Source: CAVUPF01 sp963743285
GTDB lineage: Bacteria; Actinomycetota; Thermoleophilia; Solirubrobacterales; 70-9
Direction of reading: 5' to 3'
DNA: 64,000 nucleotides
NCBI GenBank assembly: GCA_963743285.1
Contig: CAVUPF010000011.1
Span: 186,001-250,000 of the forward strand
The position numbers were made by a program, and so were the translations under genes. Each line of letters opens with the position of its first letter. Within the stretch, counting starts at the first letter, position 1. Below are positions 35,397 through 44,368 of this stretch, in pieces. The notes beneath the pieces were generated by a model. It ran no database searches and had not been told where the DNA came from. It saw only the letters and a list, made by a program, of their open reading frames with translations.

Positions 35397-35926
35397 GTAG
35401 GCGTGTCGCTCGTCTCGGAGCGGCTGATGGAGCGAGGCAGGCGGTCGACCTCGCCCGTCCGCCCGACGTTCACCTTCGGCACCTGCGACGAGCCCCGCCC
35501 GCTTGAGTCCCAGCCTTGCCACCTTTGCCGAGCGATCGATCTCCTCAGCCATGGACGTCCACGTTGCCGATCACTTAAAGCTGAACTGACCGTCTTAAGC
35601 GCTTCGTCGGGGCTCGTTGTCGTCGAGTGGGCCGCGCCGCCCAGGCCGCTGGCATGGCTCCCGGTCAAGCCGCCCAGACGGACTGAAACGGGCGGCGGTC
35701 CTCGCGACGATCGAACCTGCGACCCCTGATCGCCTTTGCCAGGTCGGGCGTTTCAGCAGCTCGGTGGCGTGGGCGCTAATTGCTCCGCGGAGGTTGGGGT
35801 AGAGCTGCTCCCCCGCCGAGGCGTCGAGCAGCAGAGGTTCGGTGGCGCGGTATGTAGGGGCTCGACGGCCGGGCGCGGCGCGACGGCTGGAGGACCCGGC
35901 GCCCAGCAGGTGGGCTCAGCCTGGTT
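35397..35926. other. Non-coding interval of about 530 nt
   Basis: Open frames here on both strands (for example plus-strand 35403-35729) are rich in Arg and Pro, lack ribosome-binding sites and have no domain-like pattern. A tRNA T-arm-like string near 35706-35726 does not extend into a tRNA. It may hold decayed coding sequence, but I see nothing I can name. Confidence 0.4.
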
Positions 35927-35946
35927 TATAATGCTTGCCAGCAAGC
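35927..35946 (+). promoter_or_regulatory. Promoter -10 and palindromic operator of the MarR-MFS operon
   Basis: TATAAT (35927-35932) is a consensus -10 box directly followed by GCTTGCCAGCAAGC (35933-35946), a perfect palindrome with 6-bp arms around CA. The palindrome covers the expected transcription start, so bound protein would block initiation. The downstream gene is a MarR repressor, making autoregulation likely. The -35 region is poor. GGAG at 35954-35957 is the ribosome-binding site, 9 nt from the GTG. Confidence 0.6.
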
Positions 35947-35966
35947 AACTATAGGAGCATGTCCCA

Positions 35967-36449
35967 GTGCCAAAGCCCCGGTCCAAGGAAGTTTCGAAGC
36001 TCGACCTCGACCTCTCAGATGCCGAGTCGAGCGCCCGGCTGCGCGCCGTGATCGCCAAGCTGTCGCGGCGCCTGCGCCCGACCGTGGCCGGCTCGGGGCT
36101 GACCCCGTCTCAGATCTCCGTGCTGTTCACGATCGTTCGCCTCGGCCCGCTGAGGCTCTCCGAGCTAGCCGAGATCGAGAGCCTGAACCCAACGATGCTC
36201 TCACGAATCACAGCTCAGCTATGTGCCTCCGGCCTGATCCGCCGCTCAGCCGACCCCGGCGATCGGCGCGCAGCGTTCGTCGAGGCCAGGTCCGCCGGTC
36301 GGAGAATCCGTGAGCGGATCCATCGCGAGCGTACGCTGGCGCTGAGCGCCCACGTCGAAGATCTCGAGGCGGACCAGCGCCGGGCGCTGTGGGACGCTCT
36401 GCCGGCTCTCGAAGAGCTCGCACAGCGGCTCCCCGGCGGACACCCGTGA
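35967..36449 (+). CDS. MarR-family transcriptional regulator
   Basis: 160 aa. Winged helix: LTPSQISVLFTIVRLGPLRL, SELAEIESLNPTMLSRITAQ (recognition helix) and the wing ADPGDRRAAFVEARSAG. Helices at both ends would form the dimer interface. GTG start. It overlaps the MFS gene by 4 nt (GTGA) and is preceded by a palindromic operator, so it should repress its own operon and be released by a substrate of the pump. Confidence 0.88.
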   Translation: MPKPRSKEVSKLDLDLSDAESSARLRAVIAKLSRRLRPTVAGSGLTPSQISVLFTIVRLGPLRLSELAEIESLNPTMLSRITAQLCASGLIRRSADPGDRRAAFVEARSAGRRIRERIHRERTLALSAHVEDLEADQRRALWDALPALEELAQRLPGGHP

Positions 36450-37699
36450 CGCGCCTGGTAGGCGTCGGGCGTGTCACCTTTGCGGCGCTGGCCATCCCCA
36501 ATTACCGGCGCTACTTCGCTGGCCAGTCCGTCTCTTTGGTCGGCACCTGGATGCAGATGGCTGCGCAATCCTGGCTAGTGCTCACCCTCACCCACTCCGC
36601 CACCACGCTCGGGCTAATCGTGGCCCTGCAGACGCTGCCGGTGCTGCTACTCGGACCCTATGGCGGCGTCGTTGCGGACCGCATCGACAAGCGCCGGCTG
36701 ATGGTCGCCCTGCAGATCGCGATGGGCCTGCAGGCGCTGGTCCTCGGCGTGCTCACCGTGACCGGCGCCGTGCAGCTTTGGGAGATCGGCGTGCTGGCGG
36801 CGCTCCTGGGCCTCAACAACGCCTTCGAGAACCCCGCGCGTCAGGCCTTCATGCTCGAGATGGTCGGCACTGAGAACCTGCGCAACGCCGTGAGCCTCAA
36901 CTCCGTTCTCGTCAACGTCGCGCGCAGCATCGGCCCCGCGGTGGCGGGCGTGCTGATCGCCACGGTCGGCGAGGGCCCGTGCTTCCTCATCAACTCCGCC
37001 AGCTTCGCCGCCGTGGTCGCCTCGCTGGTGAGCCTCGATCGCAATGCCCTCTCCCCCAGCCCACCGAGTGGGCGCCAGCCCGGACAGCTCCGGGAGGGCC
37101 TGCGTTACGTCAGGCGCACCCCAGAGCTGGGTGTGCCGCTCCTGATGATGGCCCTTGCAGGCGCTCTGGCATATGAGTTCCAGGTCACGCTGCCCGTCAT
37201 GGCTCGAGAGGGACTCCACGTGGGCGCCACCGGCTTTGGCTTCATGACCGCCGCCATGGGGGTCGGCGCTGTCGTGGGAGGCCTCTTCGTCGCCGCCAGA
37301 GGGCGGACGGGCCTGCCGCCGCTGGTGATGGCCGCAACGGCATTCGGCGTCGTGCTGCTGCTCGCCTGCTTGGCACCGGACCTCCCGATCGAGCTCCTCG
37401 CGCTCGCGCTCGCTGGCGGGGCAAGTATTTCCTTCATGTCCACCGGCAACTCCACCCTGCAGCTCGGTGCCGCTCCGAGCATGCGAGGTCGCGTGATGTC
37501 CTTGTGGTTCGTGGCCTTCCAGGGCACCACGCCGATCGGCGCCCCAATCGTGGGCTGGATCATGGCACTGGCCGGCGCACGCGCTGGCCTCGGACTCGGA
37601 GGTGCGACCTGCCTCGTGGTCGCGGTCCTGGGCCTGGCGGCGCTGCGTCGCCTCAGGCCAGGCTCGGTGAGAGCGGCGTTCGCTACGAGCACGCGGTAG
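36446..37699 (+). CDS. MFS transporter (EntS/DHA3-like, 12 helices)
   Basis: 417 aa, about 12 membrane helices. N-terminal part NYRRYFAGQSVSLVGTWMQM and WLVLTLTHSATTLGL are typical of the MFS_3/DHA3 group that includes enterobactin and macrolide exporters; GGVVADRIDKRRLM is the loop 2-3 motif, and NNAFENPARQAFMLEMVG is group-specific. Probably an efflux pump. The GTG at 36446 overlaps the MarR stop, which fixes the start. Confidence 0.88.
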   Translation: MTRLVGVGRVTFAALAIPNYRRYFAGQSVSLVGTWMQMAAQSWLVLTLTHSATTLGLIVALQTLPVLLLGPYGGVVADRIDKRRLMVALQIAMGLQALVLGVLTVTGAVQLWEIGVLAALLGLNNAFENPARQAFMLEMVGTENLRNAVSLNSVLVNVARSIGPAVAGVLIATVGEGPCFLINSASFAAVVASLVSLDRNALSPSPPSGRQPGQLREGLRYVRRTPELGVPLLMMALAGALAYEFQVTLPVMAREGLHVGATGFGFMTAAMGVGAVVGGLFVAARGRTGLPPLVMAATAFGVVLLLACLAPDLPIELLALALAGGASISFMSTGNSTLQLGAAPSMRGRVMSLWFVAFQGTTPIGAPIVGWIMALAGARAGLGLGGATCLVVAVLGLAALRRLRPGSVRAAFATSTR

Positions 37700-37713
37700 C
37701 TAGGGCCGCCAGC

Positions 37714-37733
37714 GGGCTTCGGGCTCCAAGCCC
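37714..37733 (+). terminator. Hairpin after the MFS gene
   Basis: GGGCTT, an 8-nt loop, then AAGCCC, starting 14 nt after the MFS stop. There is no run of T afterwards, so its strength as an intrinsic terminator is uncertain. Confidence 0.35.
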
Positions 37734-37759
37734 TGACAGGCGTCGGCCTAACCGCTGGC

Positions 37760-38272
37760 TCATGGAATAGAAACTACCGGCTGGCGACTCTCCGCCGGCC
37801 TCGACTGCATCCGCTCAATCGCCTCGGCGTAGACGCCGTGACGGGTGCTCGAGGGGGGCCGCACGGCGATTCCGTAGGCCTCGTTCATTGCGGCTGCGAG
37901 AGTGCTCTTAAAGTTGCGGCCGTGCCAGGCATGGGCCTCATCAGCAGGCCCGACGTGCAGATGGACGAGCTCATGAAGGAGCGTCTCGAGAACGTCCCCG
38001 GGACGGATCCCTGGGTAGGCGGTGACCGAAAGGCGAAACTGAGCGGGCACGGCGAAACCGAGGCGATTCGGTCGTCTGCGGGCCCGCCGCACCTTGAGCA
38101 TGGGTCGGCGCACCGCGAGCCGACCTCCCGCGAATGTCGCCAGCGCACGCAGACGGTCCAGCTCCTGCTCCAGCGCGACGCCGGCGACCAGGTAGTAGGA
38201 GGGATCGCGCCGCGGTGGGGCTGGCGGTCGGTGAGCGTTGCTTACCGACCGTCGAAGGATCCTGGTTGGCAT
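37760..38272 (-). CDS. SprT-like zinc metalloprotease-fold protein
   Basis: 170 aa. The zinc site HELVHLH (near residue 111) followed by HAWHGRNFK is the SprT/Spartan pattern. In bacteria the role of SprT proteins is unclear; eukaryotic relatives cut DNA-protein crosslinks. N-terminal ~35 residues are basic and disordered-looking (RRSVSNAHRPPAPPRRDP), so the start might be later. Converges with the MFS gene. The 169-nt upstream gap holds no gene. Confidence 0.78.
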   Translation of the reverse strand: MPTRILRRSVSNAHRPPAPPRRDPSYYLVAGVALEQELDRLRALATFAGGRLAVRRPMLKVRRARRRPNRLGFAVPAQFRLSVTAYPGIRPGDVLETLLHELVHLHVGPADEAHAWHGRNFKSTLAAAMNEAYGIAVRPPSSTRHGVYAEAIERMQSRPAESRQPVVSIP

Positions 38273-38441
38273 CGAGACAGTCTCCAGCGAGCCACGGACA
38301 CCCGATAGAGACGGCGCGATCCTCCCGGGCGCTGGGCTCGCGCGCGGCGCGCGCGACGGCGGGGATGCTGTCCTGCCTGGCGAAACAGGTGACCAGATCG
38401 ATCCGGAACCGAGAAGTGCCGGTCACCGAGCCGCAACTAGC

Positions 38442-38633
38442 ATGACCGCCATGGACATCACAATTTACGCGACCTTCCTCCCGCACAACGACCCGGACGC
38501 ATCCCTGGCCTTCCATTGCGAGACCCTCGTCCAGGTCCGCAACGACGTCGCATACGGCAGGATGCGCTGGATCACAGCCGGCCCTGCCGACCGGCCCGGC
38601 ATGTCGATTTCCGGGCTTTCCGTTCGTCTTTAA
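38442..38633 (+). pseudogene. Truncated VOC (glyoxalase-fold) protein
   Basis: MDITIYATFLPHNDPDASLA and RNDVAYGRMRWITAGPADRP are the N-terminal half of a common actinobacterial VOC protein of about 130-140 residues. After GMSI the frame changes to nonsense and stops at 38633, so the second beta-alpha-beta-beta-beta module is gone. The usual aromatic FYRDTLGFEV has become FHCETLVQV, with a loss of a residue or two, another sign of decay. An intact VOC gene of a different subfamily starts 51 nt later. Confidence 0.7.
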
Positions 38634-38683
38634 GCTCGATAAGACAAACCGGGCCGATATGACCCACGACTTCAGGAGTGACC

Positions 38684-39040
38684 ATGACCGGCTCTTCCAC
38701 ACAGGGAATCAAGACCGTGCTGCATCCCGTGTCCGATCTGGCGAGCGCCAAGGCGGTGTACGCCGCTCTGCTCGGCTTTCCGCCGCAGCACGACGGGTCC
38801 TACTACGTCGGCTTTGAGGCCGAGGGCCAGCACATCGGGCTGGTGCCGGGCGGTGGACCGCAGGGCATGACTTCGCCGGTGGCCTACTGGCACGTGCCGG
38901 ACATCGAGGCGAAGCTGGCCGAGGTCACCGCCGCGGGTGCCACCGTCAAGGAACCCGCGCACGACGTCGGTGGCGGCCGTCTGGTGGCCACCGTAACCGA
39001 CCCCGACGGCAACGTCCTCGGGCTGCTTCAGGACCCATGA
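38684..39040 (+). CDS. VOC (glyoxalase/bleomycin-resistance) family protein
   Basis: 118 aa, one pair of VOC modules. Opening KTVLHPVSDLASAKAVYAAL and closing GGRLVATVTDPDGNVLGLLQ are typical, the latter carrying the module-end DPDGN. Metal-ligand positions are partly kept (His near residue 14, Glu-equivalent replaced at the end), so catalysis is uncertain. AGGAG 7 nt upstream selects ATG 38684 over GTG 38678. Confidence 0.87.
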   Translation: MTGSSTQGIKTVLHPVSDLASAKAVYAALLGFPPQHDGSYYVGFEAEGQHIGLVPGGGPQGMTSPVAYWHVPDIEAKLAEVTAAGATVKEPAHDVGGGRLVATVTDPDGNVLGLLQDP

Positions 39041-39538
39041 GTGCCGTCCCGGCTCCCGCGCTCAGCGTCGTCGCGCATGTACGCAGGTCGATTACCTCGA
39101 GGTAACGAGACGACGTGCGCCATACGCTCGCGCGCCGGCCCGCTCGCTTTGCGCGACCCGCAGCCCCAACCATCGCACTCCACGGCTTGGCTTAGTGCGG
39201 GGCATTGCGGGGCCACGCGGAGATATAGATCACAATCGGGCCGCCCGGATTGATCTGGCTCTGTAAGCCCATTCGAGCCAGGACAGCGTCACTCCTGCGG
39301 CCAACGCAGACAGACAGGTGCTCGGCCTTGGCGACGGCGACGCCGAGCCACAATCAAAGCGCACGCCGCTCTCGATTGTGCTCGCACCCAGCTGGGAACC
39401 GGCAGCCTTGCTGCTAAGGCGATTTTTAGGTGGCCATCTTAAGTTTCGCGGTCTCAGGCTAAGAGGAATCGGCTGGACGGTGGAATCAAGCCGCGTGGGA
39501 GATCGATCTCGCGTAAAGACCTCAGTAGCCAGTAGCTC
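39041..39538. other. Non-coding interval at the left edge of the glycan segment
   Basis: About 500 nt with no credible gene. It contains a 19-nt near-copy of the tRNA-Pro 3' end (39233-39251). Base composition falls from strongly GC-rich on the left to more balanced on the right, as expected at the border of acquired DNA. Confidence 0.5.
39233..39251. repeat. att-like near-copy of the tRNA-Pro(CGG) 3' end
   Basis: This 19-nt segment matches 50880-50898 (the tRNA-Pro 3' end and adjoining base) at 18 of 19 positions, in the same orientation, with one C/G difference at 39241. The match covers the acceptor stem and first part of the T arm, the portion most often used as an attachment core. The tRNA 3' end faces this copy, as integration would require. 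No integrase gene is visible, so it is a candidate only. Confidence 0.45.
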
Positions 39539-40711
39539 ATGACCCAGATTCCATTCAACCGATCGCATGTGACAGGTGAGGAGATTCACTACCTCCAGCA
39601 GGCGATCGAGGGCAACCATCTCGCAGGCGACGGCCCGTTCACGCAGCGCTGTAGTCGGTGGCTCGAGGATCGTACCGGCACGGCCAGAGCCCTCTTGACC
39701 ACTTCCTGCACGACTGCCCTGGAGATGGCCGTTACCCTTGTCGGTATCGAGGCGGGCGATGAGGTGATCATGCCCTCGTTCACATTTCCCTCGACCGCCG
39801 GTGCCGTCGCTCGGGCCGGCGGAACTCCGGTATTCGTCGACATCCGAAAAGACACCCTCAATCTCGATGAGCGGCTCGTCCGTGAAGCGATAACGCCGAA
39901 GACGAAAGCGTTGATGCCGGTTCACTACGCCGGCGTCGGCTGCGAGCTAGATCAGCTCAGCAGCATTGCCTCAGAGCACGGCCTCTCAGTGATCGAGGAC
40001 GCAGCTCAAGGGATTGGAGCCTCATACCAAGGCCGCCATCTCGGCAGCATTGGCCAGCTTGGATGCCTCAGCTTTCACGGGACTAAGAACATCGGTTGCG
40101 GCGAGGGTGGTGCGCTCCTCGTCAACGATCCCGCGCTCAGCGAGCGGGCCGAGGTGCTGCGGCACAATGGCACCAACCGAGCTCAATTTTTCCGCGGCGA
40201 AGTCGATCGATACACCTGGGTTGAGGTTGGATCTTCGTACCTCCCAAGTGAGATAACCGCCGCTTTCCTTTGGGCTCAGCTAGAAGCGGCCGACCAGATC
40301 ACCCGCGAGCGCCTCGCGCTGTGGAACGCCTATCATGAACGACTCACCGACGCCGAGTCCGCCGGGTGGTTGCTGCGGCCACACGTCCCAATCGACTGCA
40401 AACACAATGCACACATCTACTATTTGATCCTCCCAGATCGCACACAACGCGATCGCCTGATCGATCGACTAGCTGAGAACGAAATTACAGCCACCTTTCA
40501 CTATTCGCCCCTACATCTTTCACCTGCTGGGCCCCGATTCGGCAAGGTTTCCGGTGAGCTTACGGTCACCGAGAGGACGAGTTCTTGTCTGCTTCGCCTT
40601 CCCCTTTGGACGGACATGACGCTGGCAGACATCGAGCGAGTCGTCGACGTGGTCAATAGCACTCCGCCCGCCGATCAGAGGCTAGAGTCCTCCGTCTCGG
40701 CTCGGCCATGA
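39539..40711 (+). CDS. dTDP-4-amino-4,6-dideoxygalactose transaminase-like (WecE type)
   Basis: 390 aa PLP sugar aminotransferase of the DegT/DnrJ/EryC1 family. It tracks E. coli WecE closely: IPFNRSHVTGEEIHYLQQAI, GDEVIMPSFTFPSTAGAVAR, EDAAQGIGASYQGR, the PLP Lys in SFHGTKNIGCGEGG, GTNRAQFFRGEVDRYTWVEV and FHYSPLHLSPAGPRFG. The reaction would be amination of dTDP-4-keto-6-deoxyglucose to the 4-amino sugar. No dTDP-glucose synthase or dehydratase is nearby. Less GC-rich than its surroundings. Its 3' end overlaps the convergent methyltransferase by 37 nt. Confidence 0.9.
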   Translation: MTQIPFNRSHVTGEEIHYLQQAIEGNHLAGDGPFTQRCSRWLEDRTGTARALLTTSCTTALEMAVTLVGIEAGDEVIMPSFTFPSTAGAVARAGGTPVFVDIRKDTLNLDERLVREAITPKTKALMPVHYAGVGCELDQLSSIASEHGLSVIEDAAQGIGASYQGRHLGSIGQLGCLSFHGTKNIGCGEGGALLVNDPALSERAEVLRHNGTNRAQFFRGEVDRYTWVEVGSSYLPSEITAAFLWAQLEAADQITRERLALWNAYHERLTDAESAGWLLRPHVPIDCKHNAHIYYLILPDRTQRDRLIDRLAENEITATFHYSPLHLSPAGPRFGKVSGELTVTERTSSCLLRLPLWTDMTLADIERVVDVVNSTPPADQRLESSVSARP

Positions 40712-41340
40712 AGCACAAAGAGTTTCTCACGCCCCCCCGGCATGAGCGTCCCATGGCGCACACCTCCCTCGTACTTTGCAAACAGTTGGTCGAGCGAGTC
40801 TTCGTCAAAGCGCAGCCGCTCCGGACCGGCTCCTGCGTCTGTGAGAGTCGCAAACATCCGACTAAGACGCGGGTAGTCGGTGGTCAGATTATGAATTGGC
40901 TCAGAGACCAGCACCTGGATCCTGGCAGCGCGAAGCATGCGGTCCACAACTGGCTCTGGATCGGGTAGAAAGTGATAGAGGCTCGCCTGCATGACTACAT
41001 AGTCGGCACGCGGAAGCGGGGTCGAGGACCGCAAATCCCAGAGTCGAGCATCGATGCTTCGTGTGCTCAAAGCCGAGACGAATGCGGGACTCAGATCAAG
41101 ACCCGTGTATTGAACGTTCTTCTGACGCAGATGATTCAAATACAACATTCCAGTGCCACAGCATACCTCGACCACGCTCGCTCCGGGGGGAATCAAGTTG
41201 GCCAGCGACTCCTGCCGCGTCTGGAAATTTCGTCGATAGAGGAGAAGCATGATGAGACTGTACAAACGGGGACTGCGATAGATCCAACCTCGCTCATCGG
41301 CTTTCTCTGCACTACCACTGTCTTTCATCGGCTTGCTCAT
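40675..41340 (-). CDS. SAM-dependent methyltransferase (class I)
   Basis: 221 aa. Motif I is VVEVCCGTGMLYLNHL and motif II follows as YTGLDLSPAFV; DYVVMQASLYHFLPDPEPV is the post-II region. The N terminus (GWIYRSPRLYSLIMLLLYRR) is hydrophobic and may associate with the membrane. Acceptor unknown; in this setting a lipid-linked sugar or the amino sugar made by the neighbour is plausible. Lower GC than flanking genes. Confidence 0.85.
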   Translation of the reverse strand: MSKPMKDSGSAEKADERGWIYRSPRLYSLIMLLLYRRNFQTRQESLANLIPPGASVVEVCCGTGMLYLNHLRQKNVQYTGLDLSPAFVSALSTRSIDARLWDLRSSTPLPRADYVVMQASLYHFLPDPEPVVDRMLRAARIQVLVSEPIHNLTTDYPRLSRMFATLTDAGAGPERLRFDEDSLDQLFAKYEGGVRHGTLMPGGREKLFVLHGRAETEDSSL

Positions 41341-41399
41341 TTCGAGGTTGGGCCGCCCGATAATGGCGTGATGGGCGAAGGTCCCATCGCGACTTCAGC

Positions 41400-42440
41400 C
41401 TATTCCAAGGGCGACGGGGTCTGAGTGCCTTCTTGAGATGATGACACCGGAAGCTCCTCAGAATCCTGCTCGGTGGAGACCAAAGGCCGATCCCCAGCTC
41501 CCCCAGCGTAATCCCCGGGTTCATCTTCGGTGTGTGTGGCTTGGCGGCTGATGATAAACAGAGGGCGTGCCTTGACCTGCTCGAAGATCCGTCCGATATA
41601 CAGGCCAACGACACCGACGCTAATGATAATGAAGCCGGCCAGAAGCAGAAGTAATACGGCGAGGCTGGTGTACCCGGTTGGCTGGTGCCCAATTGCATAG
41701 GCATAGATGTTGAAGGCAGCTAGCGCTGCGCCAATCGAGGCAACCGCAAAGCCTAGGAATACGACGACCCTCAGTAACACCGTGGTTTGAAAGAACATGC
41801 CAGCGAACGCGACCCTGAGCAGATCCTTGAACGTGTAGGCACTCTCCCCGTGAGATCTCTCCGAAAACTCGATCGTCAGCGCAGTATGGCGAAATCCAAG
41901 CCAGTCGAGAACGAGCGCGTACTCGCGGTCACGGTCCCCAAGACTCAGAAACGCGTCGACCACCGCCCGCGAGAGCATGCTCATGTTGCTGTACTCCTGA
42001 TCGACGTCAGCACTCAAGGTCAAACGCCGATAAGCGCGGCTGGCCCAACGACGCCGGCGCGAATGGCCCCGCCGCGAGCGCACTGTTCGAACCAAGTCAT
42101 ACCCCTCCTGACCCTTTGCGAAAAGACGCGGGATCGCCTCCGGAGGCTCCTGAAGATCACAGTCCATGACCACGGTCCAGCGGCCGGTGGCCTGTGCCAA
42201 CCCGGCTGTGATCGCCGCGTCTTGGCCGAAGTTACGACTCAGGCCGAAGGCCTTCACCTCAGGGAAACTCGCCGCCAATTCGCAAAGCACCTCCCAGGCA
42301 CCATCGGTGCTGCAGTCATCGATGAAGATCAACTCAAAATCAGAAGTGATCGAGCCCACGCTGCGCCGCAAACGCTCGTGGAGCGAGTGAAGACAGTCTC
42401 GACAGCCAAAGACTGGGATGACGACGCTTATTTCGGTCAC
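41400..42440 (-). CDS. Family 2 glycosyltransferase, polyprenyl-phosphate type (DPM1/GtrB-like)
   Basis: 346 aa. Catalytic domain: SVVIPVFGCRDCLHSL, IFIDDCSTDGAWEVL, FGLSRNFGQDAAITAG and the DCDLQEPPEAI metal site. Two C-terminal membrane helices (VVVFLGFAVASIGAALAAFN and LAVLLLLLAGFIIISVGVVG) match enzymes that load a sugar on undecaprenyl/decaprenyl phosphate, the donor for extracytoplasmic GT-C enzymes such as the gene at 42621. Ends in a disordered acidic tail. GTG start; no clear ribosome-binding site. Confidence 0.88.
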   Translation of the reverse strand: MTEISVVIPVFGCRDCLHSLHERLRRSVGSITSDFELIFIDDCSTDGAWEVLCELAASFPEVKAFGLSRNFGQDAAITAGLAQATGRWTVVMDCDLQEPPEAIPRLFAKGQEGYDLVRTVRSRRGHSRRRRWASRAYRRLTLSADVDQEYSNMSMLSRAVVDAFLSLGDRDREYALVLDWLGFRHTALTIEFSERSHGESAYTFKDLLRVAFAGMFFQTTVLLRVVVFLGFAVASIGAALAAFNIYAYAIGHQPTGYTSLAVLLLLLAGFIIISVGVVGLYIGRIFEQVKARPLFIISRQATHTEDEPGDYAGGAGDRPLVSTEQDSEELPVSSSQEGTQTPSPLE

Positions 42441-42620
42441 AGTTTGAGGAAGGGCAGGTGTTCTAGGGCGACTGGTTGTAGGGCAAGACCCTCAGGGAAT
42501 CCTAAACCCGGGCAATGATAAGGGCCTCGAGATGGATCCCCAACTGGCGCAGAGTCTCCAAGTCCCGGGGCTGGAGATCGCCCTGATCTTCTCGGGGGCG
42601 CCCGGCAGGAGAGCTGGCAC

Positions 42621-43991
42621 GTGAGCGAGGGCGTGGGCGGCGCAGTCACCCGGCTTCGGGCTCGATCCGAGCTTACCCCGCTTGCTCTCGCTGGCTTTTT
42701 GATCTGCGAGCTCTTGCTCATCCTGGTTGCGACCGCGCACCGCTGGGAGATCGTTGCAAATGCGATGTTTGCCTTCCACAGCGGCCTTGCCTGGCCATTC
42801 GCAGGGCTGGCCTCGTCCCTTCCCGACAGCCACGCGTTCATGGTCGGAGGGTTCACCACTCTTCTGCTCGCGATGAGCGCCTTCTACTTGATTGCACTGC
42901 TCGCCAAGGCCCCTAGCACGCGCTGGGTCGTAGTTGCACTTGGCTGTGCGTACCTGTTGGTGGTGCTCTCCCCAGTGTTGATTTCCAAAGATGTCTATCT
43001 CTACTTGGCCTACGCCAAGCTTGGAGTGGCTCACAATCATAATCCATATGTCACACCACCGGTAGCCCTTGGTGGCCGAATTCTCCACTACATAACCTGG
43101 AAGCACCAAAGGACACCTTACGGTCCGATCTTCACGCTCGCCACCTACCCATTGGGGCTTTTATCGCTTGCCAATGCTCTTTGGCTGATCAAGCTCGCAA
43201 CCGTTGCAGCAGGACTGGGATGCGTAGCTCTCGTTTGGAAATGTGCCCAGCTTTTGGACATTGCTCCGGGCCCAGCGGCGCTAGCCGTTGGACTCAATCC
43301 CCTCTTTCTGATTTACGGGGTGGCGGGTTCCCACAACGACCTTTTCATGATGGTCTTGGTGCTCGCGGGTGTCTGGCTAGCCTTGAGCGCTCGCGAACGG
43401 CTGGGCGCAGTCGCCACTGCCGCCGCTGTGGGGGTAAAGCTCGCCGCGGCCCCGATCGCTCCGTTCGTCTTATTGATCTCGGTCGACCGCCGGCGCGTAT
43501 TCACCACCGCCATCGCCGTAGGCATCGCCCTGTTGGGCCTCTCGCTTTTGATCTTCGGTCCCCATATTTTCGGAATCACCCAACAAGCCGACACCGTGGG
43601 TCGATACAGCGTCCCCCGGCTGCTCGCCTCTCCCCTCGGAGTCAAGCCTGGTGCCGCCTGCGATCGCCATTCGGCGAAATGTCATGCTCGCGCGCTCTCG
43701 GTCGCTTCGAGCGTGATCCTCGCCATCGCGATCCTGGCGCTGCTTGCTTGGGTTCTTCGGGGGGGTGACGCGCTCACTGCCTCAGGATGGGCGGCATGTG
43801 TCCTGATCGTGACGCTCACCTCGATTCAACCGTGGTACTTCGTTTGGGTTCTTCCGCTCGCGGTGCTGAGCCGCTCGCGCCGACTCCACCTCGCCGCGGC
43901 TCTTCTTGGAGCGCTCCTCTTCTTTACGGCATGGCCCCTCGGCCACGACATCTTCCACCCCCTCGCCAAAGAAATTCATCGGCTCCTGTGA
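42621..43991 (+). CDS. Polytopic GT-C glycosyltransferase, MptB-like
   Basis: 456 aa with roughly 11-13 membrane helices. The extracytoplasmic loop after the second or third helix has ISKDVYLYLAYAKLGVAHNH and TPYGPIFTLATYP, and a later GVAGSHNDLFMMVLVLAGVW resembles the GHND motif of the polyprenol-phosphomannose-dependent MptB/MptA group. It would transfer a sugar from a polyprenyl-phosphate donor outside the membrane. GTG start with GGAGAG 7 nt upstream. It diverges from the donor-loading GT2 gene across 180 nt. Confidence 0.78.
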   Translation: MSEGVGGAVTRLRARSELTPLALAGFLICELLLILVATAHRWEIVANAMFAFHSGLAWPFAGLASSLPDSHAFMVGGFTTLLLAMSAFYLIALLAKAPSTRWVVVALGCAYLLVVLSPVLISKDVYLYLAYAKLGVAHNHNPYVTPPVALGGRILHYITWKHQRTPYGPIFTLATYPLGLLSLANALWLIKLATVAAGLGCVALVWKCAQLLDIAPGPAALAVGLNPLFLIYGVAGSHNDLFMMVLVLAGVWLALSARERLGAVATAAAVGVKLAAAPIAPFVLLISVDRRRVFTTAIAVGIALLGLSLLIFGPHIFGITQQADTVGRYSVPRLLASPLGVKPGAACDRHSAKCHARALSVASSVILAIAILALLAWVLRGGDALTASGWAACVLIVTLTSIQPWYFVWVLPLAVLSRSRRLHLAAALLGALLFFTAWPLGHDIFHPLAKEIHRLL

Positions 43992-44368
43992 GGCCAGAGC
44001 TGAGCCCGGGGCGAGGATCAAACCCGGGCAATGCCATCGCCAGAAATTGCGAGGGATGCGGCGCTCTAGGCCCGCGACTCCTGCAAGCTCCAAAAGCCGG
44101 GTCCAGGGCACGCCGATCGCATTCGGTAAGATGGAAGACGTGGCGCGGAAGGCCGGGGAGCGACCGTAGGAATAGCTTAAGAGTCGCGGCTGTACTACCG
44201 CGAAACGCCAACCAAAGTCAGGGTAGTGTGGAGCGAGTGGATTGCTATTCGAGGGGCATGTGGTGGCGAGTCAGGCCTAGACGCCCGAAGTGTGGAGCGG
44301 GAGATCAAGTCGCTACTCGGGGGCTTCACGTAGGCCTTGGCTAGCAGCCCGCGAAAGACAGCGAAAGC
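43992..44368. other. Non-coding interval of 377 nt
   Basis: No gene-like frame. Two copies of GTGTGGAGCG occur (near 44225 and 44289) without further extension. It probably carries the promoter of the secreted-protein gene, but no clear boxes are visible. Confidence 0.4.

Noticed and set aside
35706..35726. tRNA T-arm-like string (GATCGAACCTGCGACCCC)
   Set aside because: The T stem lacks a base and no acceptor, D or anticodon arm can be built around it.
35403..35729. 108-codon plus-strand frame
   Set aside because: Arg/Pro-rich, no ribosome-binding site, no recognisable domain, and competing frames on the other strand.
42504..44033. 14-nt direct repeat AAACCCGGGCAATG at 42504-42517 and 44020-44033 flanking the MptB-like gene
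   Set aside because: A shared 14-mer is expected several times by chance in a window of this size, and the flanks do not extend the match.
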